DNA of 10,593 nt from Candidatus Martarchaeota archaeon (GTDB taxonomy: Archaea; Micrarchaeota; Micrarchaeia; Micrarchaeales; CABMGC01), in the NCBI GenBank assembly GCA_023485825.1, contig JAMCZF010000023.1, positions 1 through 10,593 of the forward strand, read 5' to 3'. Below, piece by piece: positions 1 through 6,142 of this stretch (position 1 is the first letter of the stretch; each line of letters begins with the position of its first letter). The notes beneath the pieces are model-generated. The model saw only the letters and a program-made list of their open reading frames with translations, did not search any database and had not been told where the DNA came from. The position numbers and the translations under genes were made by a program.

Positions 1-94
1 TGATGAGGTTACTCAGGATCATATACTGTATGCTCAAGAGGGATGAAGAATACCATGACCGATGAAAGAGGTGAAGGGGTGAAGTTTTGTTTCC

Positions 95-179
95 GCTACC
101 ACACAACGATGGTTTTGAATAGTCTAACGCACCCCCTCACAATACGAAAGCCAGCGTACCACAATGGATGGTGAATAGT
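95..179. repeat. Two imperfect direct repeats, CRISPR-like spacing
   Basis: Copy A (95-123) and copy B (154-179) share three blocks in the same order: TACCACA, GATGGT and GAATAGT. They differ by small insertions between the blocks (CAAC against ATG, and an extra TTT in copy A). A 30-nt unrelated stretch separates them. The repeat and spacer sizes resemble a CRISPR unit, but the indels and the lack of a clear third copy argue against an active array. They may be degenerate array remnants, paired regulatory sites or a chance duplication. Confidence 0.4.
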
Positions 180-203
180 AGTTTGTAGTAATATGAAAAT
201 CAG

Positions 204-211
204 GTTTAAAT
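204..211 (+). promoter_or_regulatory. TATA-like box for the ATP-grasp gene
   Basis: An AT-rich GTTTAAAT element is the best archaeal TATA candidate upstream of the first gene. Transcription would start near 230-240 and leave a leader of about 70-80 nt before the ATG at 310. That leader contains the hairpin at 251-275. No transcript data support this, so it is a prediction by position and composition only. Confidence 0.35.
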
Positions 212-250
212 ATGTACATGGTGGTAAATGATTAACCGAGAACATTATCT

Positions 251-275
251 GGCCTTGCGGCCCTTGCCGCTAGGT
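251..275 (+). other. Small GC hairpin in the 5' leader
   Basis: GCGGC (257-261) pairs perfectly with GCCGC (266-270) across the loop CCTT. An outer helix pairs GGCC (251-254) with GGTC (272-275), using one G-U pair, across a 2x2 internal loop. There is no T-run after it, so it does not look like a terminator. It lies between the predicted transcription start and the ribosome binding site of the next gene, so it could influence translation or be incidental. Confidence 0.35.
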
Positions 276-309
276 CGGAGAAATCAATATAGTGGGTGGG
301 AGTAGTCAC

Positions 310-1626
310 ATGGCCCCGGCATCGAAGGCATCAGCCCAGAAGGGAGGTCTTGCCAAGGTACAGTGCATGCCCTTCTCGCTCTGGTCAGAGCTAAAGCGTC
401 TCAAGACCGGCGAAGACATACTCGGGTTCGTGAGTCAGCACAAAGACCTTGAATCTGCGCTGCGACTCCAGCTGCGCTCCAGCGCCGCGCGGATTCTAGA
501 CGGGCGCAAGATCAAGAACGCGCGCGAGGCGATGTTCGTTGACGGCATCCTGAAGAGCGCCATATTGCGCGCGGCAGGCTCTGCAAAGGCATCCTGGGCG
601 CCGTGGACAGCATCCGGCGACAGCATCTCATACCGCGCGATAAGCAGCTCCGGCACCGTGAGCTTCGAGGAAGGCGCAGGGCAGTTCTCTGTGCCTTCAA
701 GCTACTCCATCTCCATCGACAGCGAATCGTTCGGCAGGCTCGCCGCGGCAACCGAGCTCATATTCGACAGGCTTGACCCGCAGGGCAGGAAGCGCTGCCT
801 GCGCGTGGACTTTGTGATGGAAAAGGCCGACGGGCGCGCGAACTGGTGGCTCGTCGACATAGGCGAGTCAAACCTTGGGTTCGTCATGGCATCGCGGCTC
901 CATTCCGCTGCAGGCACAGGCATGGATTCCGCTGGCAAGTATGTCGATATGGTAATGGGCTCGATGTCAGGCAGGGACAGCGTATTGATGGCGTACCAGG
1001 ACGCGAAGATGCTGGAAGGCATGCCCTTCGAATTCGAGGGCTTGAGGGCCAGGTTCGAGTCCCGCGGCATACGCGTCACAACACTCCCGAAATCAGGGTT
1101 CCTTGACATGATAGCCAGCAATCCCGGGGTCGCGCACTCTTCCATTGCATTGAGATTCTTCAGGAACGCAACCGGCGATGAGCTTGAGGCCCTGCGCAGG
1201 GCAGAGGAAGCAGGGCTTCATGTCATAGACTCGTCAGAGTTCATACCCGCAATGCAGAAGGACTCCATAAGCTGCGCAATAAGCAACGGAATCGTGCCCC
1301 TGCTGCATGGGCTTGTTTCCATACCGAAGTCAAAACAGTTCGACATAAGCGCCGGCGCGCAGGAGGTGCAATGCAGGATAGGGTCATGGGCGCAGAGCCT
1401 CGGCATGGAAGACATCGTCCTGAAGCCGGGAACGCATGCGGGCAGCGCCACTACCGCATTCTTCTATAACGTAAGCAACGCAAGGCACATGCAGGAGATG
1501 CGGCTCACCGTGGAAAGGATCTCATCAGCAGGCTCAGGCACCGTAATAGCAGAAGAGCTCGCCGGCAACGGCGGCATCGACGGCAAGAAGCTCGAGGTAA
1601 GGGTATGGTGCCTGCGCGAGGGCTGA
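310..1626 (+). CDS. Probable circularly permuted ATP-grasp protein
   Basis: The protein is 438 residues from the ATG at 310. I prefer that start over the in-frame GTG at 292 because GGGAG (298-302) sits 7 nt before it. Its two ends look like the two halves of one ATP-grasp domain in swapped order. The C-terminal part has a VLKPG lysine strand, then VIAEEL, and ends just after EVRVW, the strand that normally lies mid-domain. The N-terminal part has what normally follows: a YRAIS strand, then RVDFVM and LVDIGESN, which resemble the Mg-binding Asp and Glu/Asn strands. The middle, about residues 222-365, would be the pre-ATP-grasp region. ATP-grasp enzymes ligate a carboxylate to an amine or thiol using ATP; the substrate here is unknown. 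No signal peptide or membrane segment is evident. The gene is monocistronic and convergent with the HAD gene. The fold call is from motif order only. Confidence 0.55.
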   Translation: MAPASKASAQKGGLAKVQCMPFSLWSELKRLKTGEDILGFVSQHKDLESALRLQLRSSAARILDGRKIKNAREAMFVDGILKSAILRAAGSAKASWAPWTASGDSISYRAISSSGTVSFEEGAGQFSVPSSYSISIDSESFGRLAAATELIFDRLDPQGRKRCLRVDFVMEKADGRANWWLVDIGESNLGFVMASRLHSAAGTGMDSAGKYVDMVMGSMSGRDSVLMAYQDAKMLEGMPFEFEGLRARFESRGIRVTTLPKSGFLDMIASNPGVAHSSIALRFFRNATGDELEALRRAEEAGLHVIDSSEFIPAMQKDSISCAISNGIVPLLHGLVSIPKSKQFDISAGAQEVQCRIGSWAQSLGMEDIVLKPGTHAGSATTAFFYNVSNARHMQEMRLTVERISSAGSGTVIAEELAGNGGIDGKKLEVRVWCLREG

Positions 1627-1644
1627 GCAACGCGACGTATCTGA

Positions 1645-2100
1645 TCACTCAGCCGCCTGCAGGCGAACCCAGACGTCATCAAGGCTTGTCACTGTGGCCC
1701 ATGGCTCCTGGTCCTCGCCTTCAGGCAACTCGTCGGCAAATTTCCCGGCCCTGTACCATACCGTGCGCATTCCCATGCGGTTGCCCAGCGCTATCTCCTC
1801 CCTTATCCTGTCGCCGACAACCGCTATCTCCCTCGAAGGCAGCGCCATCGCATCCATGCATTCGCTGAAATGCGCCTCCTGCTTGCTACCCTCGATGACA
1901 AGTATTCTTTTGAAATAAACCCCTATGCCGAGCGATGCGATATGCCCGCGCCTGTCCTCCGCGGACTTCTTGCTGATGAGGCACATGGCGTAGCCTCTGC
2001 TGCGCAAGCGCCCGAGCAGCTGCAATGCCCCCTCAGCCAGCTGCCTGCTGTCAGGATCATACAGCGTCCTGTTGAAATCGAAGATAACCCCCCTTATCAT
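1645..2100 (-). CDS. Small HAD-fold hydrolase with DxN motif
   Basis: This 151-residue protein has the HAD superfamily layout. Motif I is DFNRTLYD (residues 8-15), motif II is the Ser in LISKK (Ser43), motif III is probably Lys73 in GSKQE, and motif IV is VVGDRIREE (94-102) followed by the usual GMRTVWYRAG strand. In most HAD phosphatases motif I is DxDxT, where the second Asp is the general acid/base. Here it is Asn10, so phosphatase activity may be weak, altered or lost. No substantial cap insertion is visible, consistent with a small capless protein. The substrate cannot be told from sequence. The gene begins 4 nt after the stop of the pilin-like gene and is probably co-transcribed with it. 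Its own stop lies 18 nt from the convergent ATP-grasp stop. Confidence 0.8.
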   Translation of the reverse strand: MIRGVIFDFNRTLYDPDSRQLAEGALQLLGRLRSRGYAMCLISKKSAEDRRGHIASLGIGVYFKRILVIEGSKQEAHFSECMDAMALPSREIAVVGDRIREEIALGNRMGMRTVWYRAGKFADELPEGEDQEPWATVTSLDDVWVRLQAAE

Positions 2101-2104
2101 GCAA

Positions 2105-3148
2105 TCACTGCCCTATTCCGTTCACGCTGACGGCCTGCAATCCGTCCCCGCAGGTGTTCACGCTCTCGACAGTTATCTGGTAAAGGCCCTGGGAGAGCGT
2201 GTTTGTCTGCGAGAGAAACACCGGAGCCGCGTTCAAAGTCCACTCCGTGCCCGCAGTGAATGCCTTCACCCAGCCAGGCCAACTGCCCTGCTTGTAGTAA
2301 ATCTCGATCGCGTTGTCCGACTCGGCCTCGAACGAGACCGTGCCGCTCGCAGGCATATAGAACACGGAGGACGACACCGAAACCGTAGAACGGTACGGCG
2401 CCGAGCACGGAACGCTGTTGGAATTCAGGATCGACAGCATGCTGGGATACGCGAGCACGTTGGCGTTGAAGTACTTGCTGGATGTATAGCTGGCAGTGCC
2501 GTACAGATATTTGAAGCCCGTCAGGTTCCTCGAGGGCACGATGTCCCAGTTCTGGACTATCAGGTAATTTGATGGTATCTGCGGCGCAGTGGGCTCTGCA
2601 GGGAGCTGCACGGTGCCGGGAACATACGCCACTATAGTGCTGAAGGGCATCGAGTCGTTTGCAGAGCTGTATACCTGGAAGCCCCCGGTATAGCTCGCCG
2701 GAATGTACGTGCAGTCCGCGCTGCTTATCCTGTTGCCCGCTGACGTGCAGAAGCCAGCGCGTATGTCAAAGCCGCCGTTGTGCAGGCTGCTCTGCGCAGA
2801 CGTGGCGGAGAACATCGCCGTGCACGTGGACTCCTGGCCCTGGTAAAGGAAATCTGGCGCGCAGATGCCGTTTGCAGTGGTGCCGTCGACGGTTATGTTG
2901 ACGCCGGTTATGTTTATCGGGGAGTTCTGCGAATTGGAGATTGACAGGTAAACCATGCCATGGCCGTAAGTTACGTTGTAATAATAACTCGCGTAATTGC
3001 ATGTGAGCCCGCTGAATGATGTGCATTGGGTGCTTGCAACGCCCCCGTTATATGTGGATATCACGAACACAAGCGATATGACAACGCCTATGACGAGGAA
3101 GACGAAGCCGTAAGTCGAGAGGAACTCAACCGACGATTGGGATCTCAT
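2105..3148 (-). CDS. Type IV pilin-like surface protein, class III leader
   Basis: From the ATG at 3148 this is 347 residues and begins MRSQSSVEFLSTYGF followed by a hydrophobic helix to about residue 31. That matches the archaeal class III signal peptide. A prepilin peptidase would cut just before Gln4, leaving Glu at +5 and a helix that packs in a filament or anchors the protein. A GTG at 3157 is an alternative start, but the short leader and a weak TATA at 3172-3179 favour 3148. The long ectodomain has eight cysteines (42, 50, 96, 109, 134, 146, 248, 333), an even number suggesting disulfides. It has N-glycosylation sequons at Asn58, 79, 84, 164 and 208. The last 120 residues, with a FEAESDNAIEIYY strand, look like a beta-sandwich of the PA14 kind, which is only a guess. 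It is far longer than a typical major pilin, so a minor or tip subunit or adhesin is more likely. Confidence 0.75.
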   Translation of the reverse strand: MRSQSSVEFLSTYGFVFLVIGVVISLVFVISTYNGGVASTQCTSFSGLTCNYASYYYNVTYGHGMVYLSISNSQNSPINITGVNITVDGTTANGICAPDFLYQGQESTCTAMFSATSAQSSLHNGGFDIRAGFCTSAGNRISSADCTYIPASYTGGFQVYSSANDSMPFSTIVAYVPGTVQLPAEPTAPQIPSNYLIVQNWDIVPSRNLTGFKYLYGTASYTSSKYFNANVLAYPSMLSILNSNSVPCSAPYRSTVSVSSSVFYMPASGTVSFEAESDNAIEIYYKQGSWPGWVKAFTAGTEWTLNAAPVFLSQTNTLSQGLYQITVESVNTCGDGLQAVSVNGIGQ

Positions 3149-3171
3149 GGTTGACACATTGGACGGAAAAG

Positions 3172-3179
3172 GCTAAAAT
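3172..3179 (-). promoter_or_regulatory. Weak TATA-like box for the pilin-like gene
   Basis: On the minus strand this reads GATTTTAG, centred about 27 nt upstream of the ATG at 3148. That is the spacing expected for a leaderless archaeal mRNA. The match to a TATA consensus is poor. The 119-nt gap between this gene and the Trm5 stop also contains a CCGGGCCCGG palindrome at 3233-3242. Confidence 0.3.
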
Positions 3180-3276
3180 CCCCTATCTGCGCATGCTTCA
3201 GGGGCTTCATTGCCGTGTTCTGCGCCCGCATGCCGGGCCCGGAATAGCCACACAACCGCGCTTCTGGGGAATGGCC

Positions 3277-4464
3277 TTATGCAGTCAGCCCGCTGTCCGC
3301 CAAGTAGCGCCTTCCCGGTTTCCCCAGACGCCCTCCAGTGGCATCCTTCCCGTGCTGAGTCCCTAGGGCCCGCTGATGATTATCTGCGTCGGGCATGTTC
3401 TCGGTTCCCCGGCGCCGCCTGCGGCGACCGCCCTCATCGACCCTGAAGTCTACGGCTATCTCTATTGTGTCGTGCGCATATGGTCTGACGGTCCTGACGT
3501 TGAGCGCCCTGAAGCGCATGTTCCGCCTCGCGAAGAAGTCCTCGAGCTCCATTATGCATCTTCCGGCGCCGTTTTCGCGCTCGACAAACGCGTAGTAGTG
3601 GACAGTGCACCCGCTCTTCTTGGCGCACACCTGCACCGATTCAAGGAACGAGCGCGAGTCTTTAGGCAGAGGCATGACTATCCTGTCTGCAAAGCCCCTG
3701 TATTCTTCTGCGAGCTTCCTGACGTCTCCGTGCACCGCAACGACGTTCCGCACCCTGTTGAGCCTTATGTTCCCCAGCATGTCCCTGTATGCATACCTGT
3801 TAAGCTCTATCGCTATTACGTTGGCGTCTTTATTGCGCTTTGCCAGCTCTATGGCGAAAGGCCCCACCCCCGCGAACATCACGATCACATTCTCCCTGCC
3901 TTTGGACAGCGCGGCTATCCTTCCCCGCTCATAGCCGAGCTTGCCGGAGAAGAAGCTCTTTCTGACGTCGAACCTGAACACCGCGCCGTTTTCCCTGTAC
4001 TCTGCAACGTAGTTCCTCTTTCCGGCGACGTAGGCGTACGCGCGCGTCCTGTACCTCCCTTCCACGGCCCCTGACTTCCTGAGCACCGTCTCGACGTTCC
4101 TGTTTACGCCCATCACCGCAGACGCAACCTTTTTCGCCAGACCCGGCTCCGCCTCTATTATGGCTATGTTCCCGAGGGCCTCGAAGCCCCTCGCTGTCCT
4201 GCCATAATCATGGCCGAGCCTTGCCTTCAATATGGACCTGTAATCTGGTTTACTGCAAGGATCGCTTGCGCCCACCCTGGAGATCTCGGCGCCTGAGCCA
4301 CCAAGGCCGGCAAGCGCCTTTTTTGCCATGGCGCCGCTCAAAACAGGAAAATATATGAATGTATTGTAGCTAATTACTCTACGTTTTGTGTCTAGCATAG
4401 CGTGCTTCCTGAGGTACCGCCTTACGCGCTCCGCATGTTTTGCGTCTACCTTGATGGCCAGCAT
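3277..4464 (-). CDS. trm5: tRNA (guanine37-N1)-methyltransferase, Trm5 family
   Basis: Trm5 uses S-adenosylmethionine to methylate N1 of G37 next to the anticodon, which prevents +1 frameshifting. The 395-residue protein begins with a D1-like segment (MLAIKVDAKHAERVRRYLRK). A D2 region with ALGNIAIIE (96-104) follows, then the approach strand FFSGKLGYER (171-180). The Rossmann methyltransferase core carries FAGVGPF (197-203), the acidic AIELN (218-222), HGDV (245-248) and MPLPK (264-268). FAGVGPF favours Trm5 over the related wybutosine enzyme Taw2, though the two are homologous. The start at 4464 is chosen because the open frame upstream runs into the divergent spt5 gene, and a TATA box lies about 30 nt before this ATG. 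The conserved fold ends near residue 342 (IAVDFRV). The remaining 53 residues, with six consecutive arginines at 347-352, look like an unrelated tail. Confidence 0.9.
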   Translation of the reverse strand: MLAIKVDAKHAERVRRYLRKHAMLDTKRRVISYNTFIYFPVLSGAMAKKALAGLGGSGAEISRVGASDPCSKPDYRSILKARLGHDYGRTARGFEALGNIAIIEAEPGLAKKVASAVMGVNRNVETVLRKSGAVEGRYRTRAYAYVAGKRNYVAEYRENGAVFRFDVRKSFFSGKLGYERGRIAALSKGRENVIVMFAGVGPFAIELAKRNKDANVIAIELNRYAYRDMLGNIRLNRVRNVVAVHGDVRKLAEEYRGFADRIVMPLPKDSRSFLESVQVCAKKSGCTVHYYAFVERENGAGRCIMELEDFFARRNMRFRALNVRTVRPYAHDTIEIAVDFRVDEGGRRRRRRGTENMPDADNHQRALGTQHGKDATGGRLGKPGRRYLADSGLTA

Positions 4465-4490
4465 GCTATCACCAGATACCCAGCAAAGGA

Positions 4491-4516
4491 TTATATATAC
4501 AAAGAATAAATAATAT
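4491..4516. promoter_or_regulatory. Divergent leaderless promoter pair (trm5 / spt5)
   Basis: Only 73 nt separate the trm5 ATG (4464) from the spt5 ATG (4538). TTATATATA (4491-4499) is centred about 31 nt from the trm5 start. AATAAATAATAT (4505-4516) is centred about 28 nt from the spt5 start. Each fits a TATA box for a leaderless or nearly leaderless transcript in its own direction. Neither gene has a clear Shine-Dalgarno sequence in front of it, which agrees. The overlap suggests the two directions compete or are co-regulated. Confidence 0.6.
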
Positions 4517-4537
4517 GATGCAAACGGGCAGTTCACA

Positions 4538-4984
4538 ATGTACCTTATAGCAAGAGTGACATCCAGCCAGGAGAAGATCACAGCAGACATACTTGAGAAC
4601 AAGGCGAAGAAGACCGACCTTGCGGTAGACGCAGTGATACTGCCGGCGGGCATGCGCGGCTATGTTATCCTAGAGGGAGAAAGCGAGAACGCGATACGCG
4701 ACCTCATAATGAACGAGCCGCACGTCAAGGGCGTGCTGTCCAAGCCACTGTCGTCTGAGGAGCTGGAGAGGCTCCTAACTGTAAAGCCCATGCGGCAGGA
4801 GATAGGGATAAACGACACGGTAGAGTTCCTGTCGGGGCCGTTCAAGGGCTACAAGGCGAGGGTAAAGAAGGTAGACGCGGCCAAGGACGAGATAACAGTG
4901 GAGCTCATGGATGTCGCCGTGCCCATACCAGTGACCACCAAGTCGAGCATAGCGAGGATAATACAAAAAGCAGAGGTAGTTTGA
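4538..4984 (+). CDS. spt5: Transcription elongation factor Spt5 (archaeal NusG)
   Basis: Spt5 binds the RNA polymerase clamp, usually with Spt4, and keeps the enzyme processive. The 148-residue protein has an N-terminal NGN domain (about 1-82, starting YLIARVTSSQEK and containing GYVILEGE) and one KOW domain (about 88-120, with GPFKGYKARVKKVD). This is the normal archaeal size and layout. Its stop codon touches the ATG of rpl11 with no gap. In many archaea secE precedes spt5; here the upstream gene is the divergent trm5, so secE is not adjacent. Transcription probably starts at or very near the ATG. Confidence 0.95.
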   Translation: MYLIARVTSSQEKITADILENKAKKTDLAVDAVILPAGMRGYVILEGESENAIRDLIMNEPHVKGVLSKPLSSEELERLLTVKPMRQEIGINDTVEFLSGPFKGYKARVKKVDAAKDEITVELMDVAVPIPVTTKSSIARIIQKAEVV

Positions 4985-5455
4985 ATGGCAGATGTCACAA
5001 TAAACGGTCTGATAGAAGGCGGCAAAGCCTCCGGAGGCCCGCCGTTCGGCCCGGCGCTCGGTCCGCTGGGCGTCAACATAAGCAAGATCGTTGACGAGAT
5101 AAACAGCAAGACAAAGGCCTTCGAGGGCATAAAGATACCTGTCAAGGTGATAGTCGATCCCGCAACGAAGGCCTACAGGGTGGAGGTGGGATCCCCGCCG
5201 ACGAGTGCACTCATACTAAAGGAGCTGGGAATCCCAAAGGGCGCCAAGGGGAAGGACGAAACCGCAGGGAACATAACCATGGAGCAGGTAAAGTCGGTGG
5301 CAAAGGCGAAGAGCACTGCCATGTACGGCAACACCCTGGCGGATAAGGTCAAGCAGGTCCTCGGCACGTGCAAGAGCATGAACATAACCGTAGAGGGAAT
5401 GAACGCCAAGGAGGCAACCGCAAAGGTAAACTCCGGAGACATAAAGATAGAGTGA
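4985..5455 (+). CDS. rpl11: Large subunit ribosomal protein L11 (uL11)
   Basis: L11 binds the GTPase-associated centre of 23S rRNA with the stalk proteins and helps elongation factors act. The 156-residue protein shows the conserved N-terminal glycine/proline loop (GGKASGGPPFGPALGPLGVN, about 12-31) and the C-terminal rRNA-binding domain (GNITMEQVKSVAKAKS onward). Length and sequence are typical for archaea. It follows spt5 with zero spacing. In most archaea rpl1, rpl10 and rpl12 come next; here a DNA glycosylase gene starts directly at the stop, so the usual stalk cluster is split. Confidence 0.97.
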   Translation: MADVTINGLIEGGKASGGPPFGPALGPLGVNISKIVDEINSKTKAFEGIKIPVKVIVDPATKAYRVEVGSPPTSALILKELGIPKGAKGKDETAGNITMEQVKSVAKAKSTAMYGNTLADKVKQVLGTCKSMNITVEGMNAKEATAKVNSGDIKIE

Positions 5456-6139
5456 ATGCATAAGGCGCGCCCGGGCTTCATTGACATATACAGGGCCATG
5501 AGGGCGCGCTTCGGATTCCTCGACTGGTGGCCCGGCGACACGCCAGATGAGATACTGCTGGGGGCGATACTGGCGCAGAGCACGAGCTGGAAGAACGCAG
5601 AGAGGGCGATAGCAAATCTGCGGGCCGCGGGACTCCTGTCTGTGCACAGGATAGCCCGCGCAAGGCTCGGCGCGCTGCGGCAGGCGGCGCGGCCCAGCGG
5701 GTACTACAACCAGAAGGCCCTGAGGCTGAAGAGCATATGCTCTCACATAGTCTCGAAACATCATGGTCTTGCGGGCTTCTTCTCGCAGGACGCAGTGGCG
5801 CTGCGCAGGGAGCTTCTATCGCTCAACGGCATAGGCCCGGAAACCGCCGATTCAATAATTCTGTATGCCGCGGAGAAGCCGGTGTTCGTCATAGACGCCT
5901 ACACCCGCAGGGCCGTGCAGCGCATATATGACGAGGAGGAGGAAAGGGGATATGACGAGCTGCAGTCCATAATCCAGGCCAGCATACCGAGGGATGTCGC
6001 GCTCTACAACGACTTCCATGCCCAGTTCGTGGAGCTTGGCAAGAACTACTGCAGGAAGAAGCCATTGTGCGGCAGATGCCCCCTTAGCGGGATCTGCGGC
6101 AGCGCGCACGGGGAAACGGCGCACATGCGCATCCAATGA
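5456..6139 (+). CDS. Endonuclease III-like DNA glycosylase (HhH-GPD, FeS)
   Basis: This 227-residue protein belongs to the helix-hairpin-helix GPD base-excision repair glycosylases. LLGAILAQSTSW (34-45) and RPSGYYNQKA (79-88) match the endonuclease III-related/MagIII branch. The hairpin is LNGIGPETA (123-131), and the catalytic Asp is Asp147 in FVIDAYTRR. The iron-sulfur ligands are Cys199, 205, 208 and 214, spaced C-X5-C-X2-C-X5-C, one residue shorter in the first gap than E. coli Nth. At the position of the Nth lyase lysine (in GRKTA) this protein has Glu129. It is therefore probably a monofunctional glycosylase removing damaged, perhaps alkylated, bases rather than a bifunctional glycosylase/lyase. 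The ATG abuts the rpl11 stop, so it is likely co-expressed with spt5 and rpl11. The precise substrate is unknown. Confidence 0.88.
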   Translation: MHKARPGFIDIYRAMRARFGFLDWWPGDTPDEILLGAILAQSTSWKNAERAIANLRAAGLLSVHRIARARLGALRQAARPSGYYNQKALRLKSICSHIVSKHHGLAGFFSQDAVALRRELLSLNGIGPETADSIILYAAEKPVFVIDAYTRRAVQRIYDEEEERGYDELQSIIQASIPRDVALYNDFHAQFVELGKNYCRKKPLCGRCPLSGICGSAHGETAHMRIQ

Positions 6140-6142
6140 ACG

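Larger units (their letters stand above)
1..291. other. Intergenic region left of the ATP-grasp gene
   Basis: No complete gene is visible here. Two + strand frames are open from the left edge, one stopping at 44-46 and one at 63-65. Either could be the last codons of a gene outside the window, but neither is long enough to recognise. The region holds two imperfect direct repeats (95-123 and 154-179), a TATA-like sequence around 204-211 and a short GC hairpin at 251-275. I see no tRNA-like T-arm and no other recognisable RNA gene. Confidence 0.6.

Noticed and set aside
1..20. Hammerhead ribozyme core suggested by TGATGAG followed by a small hairpin
   Set aside because: The required GAAA segment after the stem is absent (AGGATC follows), so the catalytic core cannot form.
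1..70. C/D box small RNA suggested by TGATGA and GATGAAA elements
   Set aside because: No D box (CTGA) is found at a suitable distance on the same strand.
1600..1690. A frameshift or truncation at the end of the ATP-grasp gene
   Set aside because: Neither other plus frame continues with ATP-grasp-like sequence, and the convergent HAD gene occupies the space. The missing half is found at the N-terminus, which fits permutation better than truncation.
3376..4074. A 232-codon plus-strand frame opposite trm5
   Set aside because: It has no motif or composition of a real protein and lies wholly within the well-supported trm5 gene.
4465..4653. N-terminal extension of trm5 to 4653
   Set aside because: The extra 63 residues would overlap the start of the divergent spt5 gene and cover both TATA boxes, and they do not resemble the Trm5 N-terminus, which fits the ATG at 4464.
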